Shown: in pieces, positions 46,073-55,485 of the stretch
Layout of the letters: each line of letters begins with the position of its first letter
Position numbering within the stretch: the first letter of the stretch is position 1
Assembly (NCBI GenBank): GCA_031315915.1
Contig: JALDRK010000012.1
Span: 1-64,000 of the forward strand
Reading direction: 5' to 3'
Source: Nitrospirales bacterium
Lineage (GTDB): Bacteria; Nitrospirota; Nitrospiria; Nitrospirales; UBA8639
Length of the DNA stretch: 64,000 nucleotides
The notes under the pieces: model-generated
Database searches by the model: none
Told to the model about the DNA's origin: nothing
What the model saw: the letters and a program-made list of their open reading frames with translations, nothing else
Program-made: the position numbers and the translations under genes

Positions 46073-46929
46073 GAGCCATCTCCAGTGTTAGCGCTGAAAC
46101 CGGGAAGGGAGTGTGCCTGCTTCAATTCCTGAAGTGCCTCGTCCACTTCTTTTCCTTTGGGCATCCGGTGATGCCAATCCACAGAGCCTTCCATAAAGGA
46201 AACCCCCTTTCCCTTCACCGTTTGAGCGACAACCATCAAAGGCTTAAGAAAAGTTCTTTGACGAAATGCGGTCATCGCAGCATGTAATTCATGAAAAGAA
46301 TGACCGTCAATTTTCATGACCTCCCATCCGAAAGCATTCCATTTATCCACGAGTGGCTCCAGAGCCGTACTCTGTTCAGTATAATTAGTGGCACCTAACC
46401 CATTCCGGTCAAGGATTGCCATCAGATTATTTAGTCGGTGATGGCTCGCAAACATGGCCGCTTCCCATACGGACCCCTCCTGGCATTCCCCATCTCCCAA
46501 AACGGTGACCACGTTCCACGGGGAGGAATACAATTTAGCCCCCAAAGCCAATCCCGCGCTCACTCCTAATCCGTGGCCAAGCGAACCCGAAATCCCCTCC
46601 ACCCCCGGAATATTCGTATCCGGATGACCAGCCAGAAGACTACCCGGACTGCAAAAATTTTCCAGCTCGGTTTTTGGAAAGAATCCCAGGTCCGCCATAA
46701 TGGCATACAAGGTCAAGCACCCATGCCCCTTGCTCAGGATAAATCGATCCCGGCCTTCCCATTGAGGTTCATGCGGACGAATATTGAGATGGCCGCCATA
46801 AAATAATGCTACCCCGATTTCCACCCAGGAAAAGGCCGGTGGGACATGCCCTTTCCCTGCTTTCAGGGCCGTCAAAAGAATTTGAAGTCTCAGTTCTGCG
46901 GCTTTCTGTTCAAGGTTCTGAGTGATCAT
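46003..46929 (-). CDS. transketolase, N-terminal subunit
   Basis: Thiamine-diphosphate half of a split transketolase, 308 residues. Motifs: [39 protein letters not shown], and the ThDP motif [17 protein letters not shown] followed by an Asn about 25 residues on. The last about 30 residues overlap the C-subunit reading frame. ATG overlaps the nudix stop (ATGA). Transketolase yields sedoheptulose 7-phosphate, the precursor of the heptose path suggested by HddA/HddC nearby; alternatively it could attach a two-carbon unit to a sugar. Confidence 0.88.
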   Translation of the reverse strand: MITQNLEQKAAELRLQILLTALKAGKGHVPPAFSWVEIGVALFYGGHLNIRPHEPQWEGRDRFILSKGHGCLTLYAIMADLGFFPKTELENFCSPGSLLAGHPDTNIPGVEGISGSLGHGLGVSAGLALGAKLYSSPWNVVTVLGDGECQEGSVWEAAMFASHHRLNNLMAILDRNGLGATNYTEQSTALEPLVDKWNAFGWEVMKIDGHSFHELHAAMTAFRQRTFLKPLMVVAQTVKGKGVSFMEGSVDWHHRMPKGKEVDEALQELKQAHSLPGFSANTGDGSWLMIFVMRHFTRYFKWSQGIRA

Positions 46930-47462
46930 CTTTCAACCATGAGTTTTGAGCCCAGTTTCCAATGAACCAAATTAAACAGGGCTAAAGCCGGAATATGCTC
47001 AAACTCCCCGGTGGTTACAAGGCGTTGAAATTCGGACAGTGACTTCAGTAGAACATCACACTCTGAACCATTGAGCCCTGAACAAGTAAACTGACACTGT
47101 TGGGCAAAGACTAAATAATCTCTCGCGCTGTACCGATTCATCATAATGTGTCCGCTGCCCAAAACATGAATCCTTCCGGCCTGATATCCCGTTTCCTCCA
47201 GGAGTTCCCGTGCTGCCGATTCATCCGGAGTTTCGCCCTTTTCCATACTTCCGGCGGGAAATTCCAATGTATACTTTCGTAAAGCCGGTCGGAATTGCCG
47301 GACCAAGATAATTTCCTCCTGTTGAGTGAGAGCCCATACCAATACGCCAGGAGCACTGTCGATTCGATAAAATGGCCGTCCATGTGTGGCCGAAAGATTC
47401 GTCCACGATTCTTCTTGTATACGAAACCACGAGCACTCAAAGACCTCTTTGGTCAAACTCAT
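46926..47462 (-). CDS. Nudix hydrolase
   Basis: 178 residues from ATG 47462. The Nudix box is complete: [20 protein letters not shown] followed by TGY, within an ADP-ribose-pyrophosphatase-like frame ([18 protein letters not shown]). Such enzymes split nucleotide diphosphate sugars. In a nucleotide-sugar cluster it may tune the pool of activated sugar or remove dead-end products. The ORF is open to 47615 but the extra part overlaps the hddA tail. Confidence 0.85.
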   Translation of the reverse strand: MSLTKEVFECSWFRIQEESWTNLSATHGRPFYRIDSAPGVLVWALTQQEEIILVRQFRPALRKYTLEFPAGSMEKGETPDESAARELLEETGYQAGRIHVLGSGHIMMNRYSARDYLVFAQQCQFTCSGLNGSECDVLLKSLSEFQRLVTTGEFEHIPALALFNLVHWKLGSKLMVER

Positions 47463-47505
47463 CTGGGGAACACCAGACGTCAGAGTCGACACGGGACCAC
47501 CTTTT

Positions 47506-48630
47506 TCAGGTTCGCTGTCCAACAAGAATTTTTTCCTTTGCTTTTTTATTGGGCTTGAAAGTTGGAAGCCGACGCTGATGGAATTCACGCTGACTGTCCT
47601 CGAGGTCGGTAACATGCCTTCCTGTCACCGTTCGATCAGTTCCATCATAATAAATAATGCTGCTCCCGGATTGGGAAAAAGCAAAGGGAACGCAGATATA
47701 CGGACTCATGGCAGCAAGAAATTGAGCCTGTTTCGGGATCGGAACATAAAACAACATAAATCCACTCCCTCCGGCTCCTGAAAGTTTTCCACCGGATGGC
47801 CCCATGGGTTAAAGCCTTTTTTATAGATGTCATCGATCGTACTGTTGGAGATGTTCGTCTGAAAGCGTCCGCTTGGCCATCCAACTCTTATGAAGTAATT
47901 TGCCAAATTCTTCCAGAGCACAGGCTCCACTCAAAATATTCAGACCTTTATCCACCATCGCGTGCATTTCGCTGAGTTCCACAGATCGCAGGGAAAAATT
48001 TTTCGTGACATTCTTGGAAATTTCTGAACCCAATCGGCTTGTCCCGGTGTACAACAGCATGAGACTCTGCTCCAGTTCCGCCAGACGCCCCAAAGACAAG
48101 GTGAGCGGTTCAACTTCAATTTGCCCATCTCTGAAAAATCGGATGACATTAAACCCACCAAAGGCGGCTGCGACCTGGTCTTGAGATCCTACCGTCTCAT
48201 GCAGAACCTCTTGCTCTAAGGTAATGGCCTGTCGGGCCAATTCCATTTTCCCCAGCATTCCTCCCTTCAATCCGGTCAGCGCTTTCACCAGTCCAACCGA
48301 AAAAGAGGAGCTGGAACCTATACCCGATCTGGCCGGCAAATCGCCCTGATGTTGGATTTCCACACCTTCGGAATCATCAAACCCTAAAAACCGTAATCCT
48401 TCACGAACGGCAGGATGCAGAATTTCTGCAATACTGGATACCGTCTCAATATGGGACCAGACAATACGATGTTTGATATTGAAAAATGGAGGAAGATATC
48501 GACAACTTACATAACAATACTTGTCAATAGTCGTTGAAAGAACGGCACCCTCGTTCTGAAGATACCATTGCGGGTAGTCGGTCCCACCTCCAAAGAATGA
48601 CAACCGATATGGCGTTCGAGAAATAATCAC
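47506..48630 (-). pseudogene. hddA: D-glycero-D-manno-heptose 7-phosphate kinase-like GHMP kinase (HddA), frameshifted
   Basis: GHMP kinase closest in pattern to HddA: IISRTPYRLSFFGGGTDYP at the N-terminus and the P-loop-like LPARSGIGSSSSFSVGLVKAL. The first frame ends at 47830 after KRTLSDEHL. The next segment NSTIDDIYKKGFN is one frame over, and the third GHMP motif GGKLSGAGGSGFMLFY is in the third frame, running to a TGA at 47506. Two one-base shifts, near 47845-47850 and 47790-47800, therefore break a protein of about 370 residues. HddA makes heptose 1,7-bisphosphate towards GDP-heptose, and hddC lies in the same cluster. Confidence 0.75.
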
Positions 48631-49604
48631 GCCGCGTGGCTCCTTTTACAATAACGCTTTCGATAAAAGTCCAGAATATTCTTCAGGGTGTCTTCAAAGG
48701 GGATTCGCGGTTCCCAACCCGTTGCCGCTTTGAATTTTTCGGTGTCGGGGATTTGCAAGGTCACGTCGGAGGGACGCAACAGAGCCGGATCTACCAGATG
48801 CTGGATAGGACAAGAGGCCATGCCTTTGAGAATTTCAAGCATCTCCCGGAGGGTCATCGTTCGGTTCCCACCGATATTGTAGACTTCACCGGCAGGACAT
48901 TTTTCCATCAACATCCAATACGCCCGTACGGCATCCCGAACGTCCGCAAAGGTCCGAATACTGTCCAGGTTCCCGACCCGTATCGGGTTTTCCCGAATCC
49001 CATACTCGACCTCCACGATCTGTTTGGCATAGGCACTTTCAGCAAAAACATCCCCGCGCCGAGGACCGGTATGGGTAAACATTCGGGTGCGCACCGTTCG
49101 AATGCCATAGGACAGAAAATATTGAAAGGCAATCATGTCTTCCCCGACTTTTGATACTGCGTAGGGACTCGCCGGACGGAAAGGATTGCTTTCCTTGATC
49201 GGGACTTCTCCCTCCAATACCTGACCATAAACCTCCGAAGAACTACAGACATGTACTTTGGCATCGACCCCGGTCATGCGAAGCGCATCGAGCAAATTGG
49301 TAGTCCCGATCACATTGGTGGAAAGCGTATCGACCGGTGCGTCAAAACTGGTGGTGACACATGATTGGGCTGCTAAATGAAAAATCCATTCCGGTTTCAC
49401 TTTTTGAATCAACACGATGAGCGAGTGCAAATCCCGGAGATCGGCATAATGCAACGTAACTCGCTCCTTGATCGCCACAAGATGTTCCAGAGGCGTTCGC
49501 CATCGGATTAATCCATGTATCTCCACATCCGGGTGATCGGCGAGGATATATTCCGCTAAATGGCTGCCCACCATCCCTGAAATGCCGGTAATCAGAACTT
49601 TCAT
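48627..49604 (-). CDS. GDP-mannose 4,6-dehydratase-like SDR
   Basis: 325-residue extended SDR with KVLITGISGMVGSHLAEYIL, FHLAAQSCVTTSF, HVCSSSEVYGQV, and the canonical active site SPYAVSKVGED, then TRMFTHTGPRRGD. The FTHTGPRR segment is typical of GDP-mannose 4,6-dehydratases. Given HddA/HddC it may act on GDP-D-glycero-alpha-D-manno-heptose to give a 4-keto-6-deoxy-heptose, as in some Gram-negative capsule paths. Overlaps the hddA start by four bases. Confidence 0.85.
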   Translation of the reverse strand: MKVLITGISGMVGSHLAEYILADHPDVEIHGLIRWRTPLEHLVAIKERVTLHYADLRDLHSLIVLIQKVKPEWIFHLAAQSCVTTSFDAPVDTLSTNVIGTTNLLDALRMTGVDAKVHVCSSSEVYGQVLEGEVPIKESNPFRPASPYAVSKVGEDMIAFQYFLSYGIRTVRTRMFTHTGPRRGDVFAESAYAKQIVEVEYGIRENPIRVGNLDSIRTFADVRDAVRAYWMLMEKCPAGEVYNIGGNRTMTLREMLEILKGMASCPIQHLVDPALLRPSDVTLQIPDTEKFKAATGWEPRIPFEDTLKNILDFYRKRYCKRSHAA

Positions 49605-49640
49605 CCGCTTCTTCCTTTTAAAAGGGCCGACCGTTCCAAC

Positions 49641-50777
49641 CTAAAACGGTCCTTTAAACCGTTTATAGACATCAGCCATGGATTGCGTATCAGGCAAAGA
49701 CACTCCATGCCCCGGATTCCCGATAACCAGAGTAGCCAGCGCATCGACAAATTTCCGGAGATCAGGATAAAACAAATCTTCCAGGCACTTAGCCGTGGGA
49801 CAGGGGGCCGGTTGCATCCCCAAGGTCACGACCGGTTTCTGTAAACATCCCGGATTTCGTTCGGCCACCACGCGGCACACCTCGGCACAGACCCCATATT
49901 CCCGCCAACTTGTATCAGCCACGACCAGTCGTCCTGTTTTTTCAACACTGTGCATCACCAAATCCCAGTCTGGGTGTGAGACACAGTGCAAATCAATGAC
50001 CTCACACTGAATCCCGGCCACCTTTTCCAGATGCCCCGCCGCTCTCATGGCTTCCAATACCATGATCGAGGTGGCCACGATGGTGGCATCTTTTCCCTGC
50101 CGGACCAACCGGGATCCAAACGGATCTCGCGTCGTTCCGATCCATGAGGCGTCCACATGAAATTGCAAGTCATACATGAGTCGGTGTTCAAACGAAATAA
50201 CCGGTCCCCGGTAGGCTTCGATCACCGCAGGGTAAGTTTCCAAAATTGTTTGCGAACTCGAAGGCATAACGACTTTTAACCCTGGGATATGCGCAAACAG
50301 AGACTGAAGACTTTGTGAATGTTGCGCTCCTTGTCCCCAACTTCTTCCCACGATCATGCGAATCAACATGGGCACGTCATACCGGCCACCGAACATATAT
50401 TTATACTTGGCGGCTAAGTTGATGATTTGATTCATGGCCAATAAGGAAAAATCGGCCCGGATGTGGGTCTGTATGGGATAGAGACCGTTCAAGGCGGCTC
50501 CAATGGCCACTCCGGTCATGCCTTCTTCCGCAAGCGGAGTATCCATCACTCGATCGGCACCAAACTCTTGAACCAGGCCGACTGTAGAACCAAAGATCCC
50601 CTTGTGATCGTCCACACCCTGCCCCACGATCATGACGGAATCATGTTTTCGAAGAGCCTCTCGCATCGTCCAAAGAAGCGCATCCCGGTAACTGATGACC
50701 TGCCCTTCGTCCCTGGAACCATATGTGGTGATATCCGGAGCATTTAGGCTCGGGATCACGGCGACGTTAGACGACAT
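49641..50777 (-). CDS. 2-oxoacid dehydrogenase E1 component, beta subunit-like
   Basis: 378 residues from ATG 50777 (MSSNVAVIP). Pattern of PDH/acetoin E1 beta: ISYRDALLWTMREAL, VMDTPLAEEGMTGVAIGAAL, VGRSWGQGAQHSQSLQSLFAHIPGLKVVMPS and FEHRLMYD. Together with the adjacent alpha subunit it forms a ThDP enzyme. No E2 or E3 gene is nearby, so it may transfer the activated acyl or aldehyde group to a sugar or to another acceptor rather than feed central metabolism. Overlaps the alpha-subunit stop. Confidence 0.85.
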   Translation of the reverse strand: MSSNVAVIPSLNAPDITTYGSRDEGQVISYRDALLWTMREALRKHDSVMIVGQGVDDHKGIFGSTVGLVQEFGADRVMDTPLAEEGMTGVAIGAALNGLYPIQTHIRADFSLLAMNQIINLAAKYKYMFGGRYDVPMLIRMIVGRSWGQGAQHSQSLQSLFAHIPGLKVVMPSSSQTILETYPAVIEAYRGPVISFEHRLMYDLQFHVDASWIGTTRDPFGSRLVRQGKDATIVATSIMVLEAMRAAGHLEKVAGIQCEVIDLHCVSHPDWDLVMHSVEKTGRLVVADTSWREYGVCAEVCRVVAERNPGCLQKPVVTLGMQPAPCPTAKCLEDLFYPDLRKFVDALATLVIGNPGHGVSLPDTQSMADVYKRFKGPF

Positions 50778-51696
50778 CACGAAGTAATTCCTCCTCAGGG
50801 GGAAAAGGACTTGCCCGGGCGAATTCCACAGCCTCATCAATTTCCTTTATGATCGAAGGCTGCATCATGTCCCGCAAGTCGGGATGCTGTTCAAGCGGAT
50901 CACGTTGTTTCCATGACCACCATTCCTCCCGCTGACGATAGCCGCAATGAAAATCTTCTCCTGGTCCCACATGTTCCTTATATCGATAGGTCCGAATTTC
51001 GACAAAGACCGGTTCCCGAATCTGGCGAACACGCCGCACCAGACCGGATATCGTGTCGGCTACATTTTCCAAATCGTATCCGTCGGCTATATGCTGTGCA
51101 GACAGACCGTACGATCGTGCATGCTCGAGAATAGCGTATCGTTGTCTGGCTGATTGAGAGGAGTGGACGGCTAATCCGTTGTTCTCGCACAAAAACAACA
51201 CCGGGAGACGATGAAGAACCGCAAAGTTCAATGATTCATGATAGACGCCTTCTTCGGTGGCCCCGTCCCCAAACACTGCCATCACGACTTGATCTTTGCC
51301 GAGATGTTTGGCTGCCAGTGCCGCACCCACCGCGTGGGGAATCGTACTGGCGACCACGGCCGAAGAACCCATGAGTCCTACCTCAGGAGCGGTTAAATGC
51401 ATGGAACCGGCCTTTCCGCGGGCACATCCCGTCACTTTCCCGTATAACTCCGCAAACATTTCCTTCAGGTTTCCCCCTTTGGCCAGGTAAAATGCATGGC
51501 TTCGATAAGTACAAAAGATCAGATCCGTTTTTTCCAGTTCCTGGCAGGCTCCCACCGCCACAGCCTCCTGACCGATGGATAAATGGACAGGACTTTGAAT
51601 CACGTCCGAGGGATATAAAGCGATGATTCGTTCTTCGACCAAACGGATACGCAAAGCCTGATAGAACAATTCACGGAAGCGCTGCGCATCCGTCAT
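50767..51696 (-). CDS. 2-oxoacid dehydrogenase E1 component, alpha subunit-like
   Basis: 309 residues: PVHLSIGQEAVAVGACQ, FCTYRSHAFYLAKGG, GKAGSMHLT and the ThDP motif GDGATEEGVYHESLNFA (GDG at 143-145) with ENN at 171-173. These are landmarks of PDH/acetoin-type E1 alpha. ATGA overlap with the hddC-like gene upstream and overlap with E1 beta downstream mean tight coupling inside the sugar operon. Its presence there suggests a branched or acyl-extended sugar. Confidence 0.87.
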   Translation of the reverse strand: MTDAQRFRELFYQALRIRLVEERIIALYPSDVIQSPVHLSIGQEAVAVGACQELEKTDLIFCTYRSHAFYLAKGGNLKEMFAELYGKVTGCARGKAGSMHLTAPEVGLMGSSAVVASTIPHAVGAALAAKHLGKDQVVMAVFGDGATEEGVYHESLNFAVLHRLPVLFLCENNGLAVHSSQSARQRYAILEHARSYGLSAQHIADGYDLENVADTISGLVRRVRQIREPVFVEIRTYRYKEHVGPGEDFHCGYRQREEWWSWKQRDPLEQHPDLRDMMQPSIIKEIDEAVEFARASPFPPEEELLRDVV

Positions 51697-52538
51697 AAAG
51701 ATCCCACCGGAGTACCACCTAAGGATCGAATTTTCCGGTTCGAGTGAGGATCGGCAAAAAACTCTTCTGCCACTCGGTAGGAGGCCGGAGTTCCAATGTC
51801 AAGAAACCGCCCTTCGCTGGGATACCCATGGATCCCCCCGGAGAGCATCTGAGGAAAAATTTCCCTTTCCAAGGAAGAAGGCTCTCCTCTCGGAATAGCT
51901 TCGATAAATGATCGTTCCATGAGATATATCCCCGCATTGGCCCAAATCGGCCCGGCCTTCCGCCCTTTCTCGGAAAACTCGGTAAGACGAGAGTCTGCAT
52001 CGAACTGAACCGCTCCAAACCTGTCGCCCTGCTCCACTCGCGCCAGTGCAAGAGACACGACCCCTCTCTTTTCAATATGCCATTGAACAAATCGTTCAAG
52101 ATTCACATCACAAAAGGAATCGCCGTTCATGACCAGAACCGGATAACTGTCGAATAGCTCCATGGCTTCTCGAAGCGCTCCCGCCGTTCCCCGAGGCTCA
52201 GATTCATAGGAATAGTGAATAGTCAGGCCCTGATAGTGTGATCCGAAAAACGAGACAATGGAATCGGCAAACACCCCCGTACACAACACAACGCTTTGAA
52301 TCCCATACTGGGAAATTTGTTCGAGGAGATAGGCAAGAAAGGGTACACCATGAACCGGTGCCATGACCTTAGAGCGGTCATGAATGACCGGTCGTAAGCG
52401 ACTTCCCACTCCGCCCGCCAACACGGCCGCCGTCGTACATCCCAAAGAGGATGGCTGATTTTTGGAGGTTGCTAATCCATTTTGTTTAAAGGATAAAGCG
52501 GTCATTGGTTCATACTCGAAGAAATCGGCACAACACAT
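51693..52538 (-). CDS. hddC: nucleotidyltransferase, heptose-1-phosphate guanylyltransferase-like (HddC)
   Basis: 281 residues with the sugar-nucleotidyltransferase signature AAVLAGGVGSRLRPVI, SKVMAPVHGVPFLAYLLEQ, VMNGDSFCDVNL and AGIYLMERSFI. The ending FLDIGTPASYRVAEEF is typical of HddC and related GlmU/ManC-type enzymes. With hddA it supports a GDP-heptose route; a mannose-1-phosphate or other substrate cannot be excluded. First gene of the island; ATG 52538 or 52505. Confidence 0.75.
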   Translation of the reverse strand: MCCADFFEYEPMTALSFKQNGLATSKNQPSSLGCTTAAVLAGGVGSRLRPVIHDRSKVMAPVHGVPFLAYLLEQISQYGIQSVVLCTGVFADSIVSFFGSHYQGLTIHYSYESEPRGTAGALREAMELFDSYPVLVMNGDSFCDVNLERFVQWHIEKRGVVSLALARVEQGDRFGAVQFDADSRLTEFSEKGRKAGPIWANAGIYLMERSFIEAIPRGEPSSLEREIFPQMLSGGIHGYPSEGRFLDIGTPASYRVAEEFFADPHSNRKIRSLGGTPVGSL

Positions 52539-52564
52539 TCCAACGATGAATGAATAAAAACATT

Positions 52565-52580
52565 TTCAAGTTCCATGCCA
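52565..52580 (-). promoter_or_regulatory. sigma54-like site ahead of the glycan island (weak)
   Basis: Minus-strand TGGCATGGAACTTGAA resembles the sigma54 consensus TGGCACG-N4-TTGCA but lacks the -12 C. It lies 26 nt before the hddC-like ATG. The surrounding 260-base gap 52539-52798 also holds a small hairpin (GCCTGG/CCTAGGC) near 52700 that may end the csrA transcript; no gene was seen in it. Confidence 0.25.
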
Positions 52581-52798
52581 TGCAAACGTAGATGAGCCCA
52601 GAGAGATCACCACACATTGGCTATCATTTTCTGACCATCGGGCGTCACAACGCACGATTAAGAAGGTTTCTCTCAGGGGGGCGGTAAGTCTTGCCTAGGA
52701 TTACCAGGCATATCAGGTAAGGCAGAGAACGAAGGAGAATCGCGGCACAACTCCTTCATGTAATCTGTCTATTTGGTCTGCTGTCGACGGATGGATCG

Positions 52799-53050
52799 TC
52801 AGGAGGGCTTTGAAACGTCAGATGGAGATTTTGTATGCTTGGGAAGCATGGCCAGATGTGCTGGGTCGGATGAAGTCGCCTTCATGTTTTCCTGACGAAC
52901 CGCCTCATAGAGTTCTTCACGAAGCACACGGAGGGTGGAGGGACATTCGATGCCGATACGAACCTGGCCTCCTTTGATTTGCACCAACACAATTCGGATA
53001 TCTTCTCCGAGTCGAATCGCTTCATCTTTTTTTCTCGTTAAAATCAGCAT
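52799..53050 (-). CDS. csrA: carbon storage regulator / translational repressor CsrA
   Basis: RNA-binding repressor that blocks translation at GGA motifs. MLILTRKKDEAIRLGEDIRIVL and IKGGQVRIGIECP with the REEL segment are complete CsrA. At 83 residues it has a longer tail than the usual 60-75. Start ATG 53050; a TTG further up (53101) is not protein-like. Encoded next to fliW, its antagonist, and likely to act on the fliC leader. Confidence 0.95.
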   Translation of the reverse strand: MLILTRKKDEAIRLGEDIRIVLVQIKGGQVRIGIECPSTLRVLREELYEAVRQENMKATSSDPAHLAMLPKHTKSPSDVSKPS

Positions 53051-53161
53051 AAGGCCTTCCTTGGCTATGATTGTCAGAAAAACACAACCTGACGCCTTCA
53101 ACCATAATGAATAAGCTTGACCGATGAGATTGCTTGCCTCTGGCTCAAGAGAATCACTCTC

Positions 53162-53641
53162 TTATACCGAGGCGGATGCTGCCGTATGAGTCGCTTCGGC
53201 TGATACGGCAACCGGCTCAGGAATTAAGGGAAATCGAATGGGAATCGATTCGTGCAAAATCAGTTGTTTTCCTTTTCGCGTACGTTGGTTGACCACGATG
53301 GGTGCCCGTAGATTGGCGCTGGCCCGATCGGGGGCATCGGCGGGAATCGTCACGACTGCCAGCAACGACAAGGAATCGGTGGATTGTACGTCCAACTCCT
53401 GCAGGTTATCATCCGGGATTTCGACCTGATAGTCGGTATCCAGCACCTGCAGATCCACCAGCACAAACGCCAAACTTGGCTCATCAGCACATTGTAACCA
53501 CTGATATTCTGACGAATCTCCTACTTCCAGGACGACAAACCGACGATGAGACGGAAAGCCGACCAATCCGGAAGGAAACGTGAGCAAGGCCTCTTCCGCC
53601 ACTTCAAGATTTCCAAAACGATTACTAGACAATTTCATCAT
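53162..53641 (-). CDS. fliW: flagellar assembly factor FliW
   Basis: Allosteric antagonist of CsrA and binder of flagellin; links flagellin pools to fliC translation. ALLTFPSGLVGFPSHRRFVVLE, WLQCADEPSLAFVLVDLQV and the ASANLRAPIVVNQRTRKGKQLIL region are diagnostic. 159 residues. 111 nt upstream of csrA in the same direction. Confidence 0.96.
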   Translation of the reverse strand: MMKLSSNRFGNLEVAEEALLTFPSGLVGFPSHRRFVVLEVGDSSEYQWLQCADEPSLAFVLVDLQVLDTDYQVEIPDDNLQELDVQSTDSLSLLAVVTIPADAPDRASANLRAPIVVNQRTRKGKQLILHESIPIRFPLIPEPVAVSAEATHTAASASV

Positions 53642-53697
53642 TTCTCCTCATCCGTTGAGTGAATGCCTATTCTGGAGCTTTCGTCATCTGTCGGTTC

Positions 53698-55485
53698 TCA
53701 GGAAGACAGGCTCGACACGTGATCCGGACACTGCCCCGTTGGTTGACTCAATTCCACACACACTTTGGCAATCTGATCGATTTCATACGGCTTTTGAAGA
53801 AACGCCACGACACCCTGATTCAGTAATTCTTGGACGGCATGATTGCGATCATACCCCGTGCACAAGATCACTTTAATATCCGGAATCCATTGTTTCAAAT
53901 GGGCAAAACATTCCGGTCCCGGCATATCGGGCATCACCATATCCAACACTACGATATCCACCTGATTTCTGGCATCCTGGCAGTACTCAATGGCCTCTTT
54001 GCCGTTCAATACGACTGCGACTTGATAGCCCAAATACTTCAACACGGCGCTGGTCGCCTCGGCAACTTCCCGTTCATCATCGACAACAAGAATGTGGCCT
54101 GTACCTTTCGAAGGCGCTGATTTTTGACTGACCAACGGCTTAGAGGGAACCTGGGAGGATGCCGGAAGATAGACTTTCATCGTCGTCCCCGCCCCAAACG
54201 TACTGGTGACACCGATATACCCTCGATGATTTTTCACGATTCCATAGACCATAGCTAATCCCATGCCAGATCCCTTGCCGGATTCTTTTGTCGAGAAAAA
54301 CGGTTCAAAAATTTTTCCTTGGACCTCTGCAGGAATTCCCTCCCCGCTATCGGTGACCCGAACCACGACATAGTCCCCAGGATAGAGGCCTGGTACATGG
54401 GAAGCCTGCATATCGGACACCGTTTCATTCGAGGTAGCAAATCGCAACTCTCCGCTCGTTCCCATCGCATCACAGGCATTCACGGAGAGATTCATGAACA
54501 CTTGAAACATTTGGTTGGGGTCTCCCTCAATCCATGGTTGTCCGGCATTGAACTCCATCTGAAACGCAATCGTTTTCCCCATGGTTCGCTCCAGGAGATG
54601 GACGACTTCCCGGATCACGTCATGAAGATCTACAGGAACATGATGATGTTTGCCCTGCCGCGCAAACCCCAATAATTGAGACGTGAGTTCCCGTCCACGA
54701 CGAACGGCTTTTTCAATCACATTCCCGACCGTCCACGCTCCATCCTCCGGCTCGGATCGTGATTTCAATAAGCTGGCATGGCTCAAGATCGCGGTCATGA
54801 TATTGTTCATATCGTGAGCGACCCCGGACGCCAATCGTCCAATGGCTTCCATTTTTTGGACCTGGCGCAACTGTTGTTCCAACTTGGCCTTGTCCGCCTC
54901 CATCTGCTTTCTTCCGGACAAATCACGCGCAATTAGCAACATATGCGGTTTGCCGCCGAATCGCACGGGACGCACCGTTTTTTCCGTACACACCTGACTC
55001 CCGTCACGGCCAAGCAAGATGGCTTCACTCCAATGGCCATCAGGAGAAAAACATGCTGGCCATGAGGATCGGATCTCTATCGACTCCGTTGCGGGATACA
55101 GCATTGCCAGTGGCTTGCCAACTAGATCGTCAGGGGAATACTGCAATTGCCTGGCACCGGCGGCATTAATACATTGAATGGTGCCTTGAAAATCGTAAAT
55201 CACAAGAATATCGGGAAGGATCTCGAATAAGCCCCGAAACTGGGCTTCGGACTCCCGGAGATCACTGGTGCGGGTTTTCAGGAGATGTTCGACGCGGGAG
55301 AGTACCCGTTCCCATCGTCCCTTTTCACAATACACCAACAGTTCGTTTGGATCACAATTTTTGGCAAGGACTACGTCAGACGCACTGACATGCAGGGGTG
55401 ACCCGCTGTATTCAACCACACTTTCTAGCAGGACACAGGTTGTGTGGGGCACCGACTTCTTGCACCATAGTCGCAACTCGCCCAT
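53698..55485 (-). CDS. PAS-histidine kinase-receiver hybrid, probably the C-terminal part of a longer protein
   Basis: 595 residues. The first about 60 ([16 protein letters not shown]) look like the end of a receiver domain. PAS at about 80-200, DHp with GVAHDMNN (His224), HATPase with NACDAMG, DSGEGIP and [12 protein letters not shown], then a REC at about 470-585 ([25 protein letters not shown]). The overlapping upstream ORF ends in the first part of a second receiver, and dropping one C from the C4 run at 55446-55449 joins the two into REC-REC-PAS-HK-REC of about 780 residues. Sits between flagellar genes, so it may control motility or c-di-GMP output. Confidence 0.85.
   Translation of the reverse strand: MGELRLWCKKSVPHTTCVLLESVVEYSGSPLHVSASDVVLAKNCDPNELLVYCEKGRWERVLSRVEHLLKTRTSDLRESEAQFRGLFEILPDILVIYDFQGTIQCINAAGARQLQYSPDDLVGKPLAMLYPATESIEIRSSWPACFSPDGHWSEAILLGRDGSQVCTEKTVRPVRFGGKPHMLLIARDLSGRKQMEADKAKLEQQLRQVQKMEAIGRLASGVAHDMNNIMTAILSHASLLKSRSEPEDGAWTVGNVIEKAVRRGRELTSQLLGFARQGKHHHVPVDLHDVIREVVHLLERTMGKTIAFQMEFNAGQPWIEGDPNQMFQVFMNLSVNACDAMGTSGELRFATSNETVSDMQASHVPGLYPGDYVVVRVTDSGEGIPAEVQGKIFEPFFSTKESGKGSGMGLAMVYGIVKNHRGYIGVTSTFGAGTTMKVYLPASSQVPSKPLVSQKSAPSKGTGHILVVDDEREVAEATSAVLKYLGYQVAVVLNGKEAIEYCQDARNQVDIVVLDMVMPDMPGPECFAHLKQWIPDIKVILCTGYDRNHAVQELLNQGVVAFLQKPYEIDQIAKVCVELSQPTGQCPDHVSSLSS

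Noticed and set aside
26198-52538. Genomic island with integrase, transposase or att sites
   Set aside because: No recombinase gene, insertion sequence, tRNA or direct repeats were seen at either edge; horizontal origin cannot be supported from this window.
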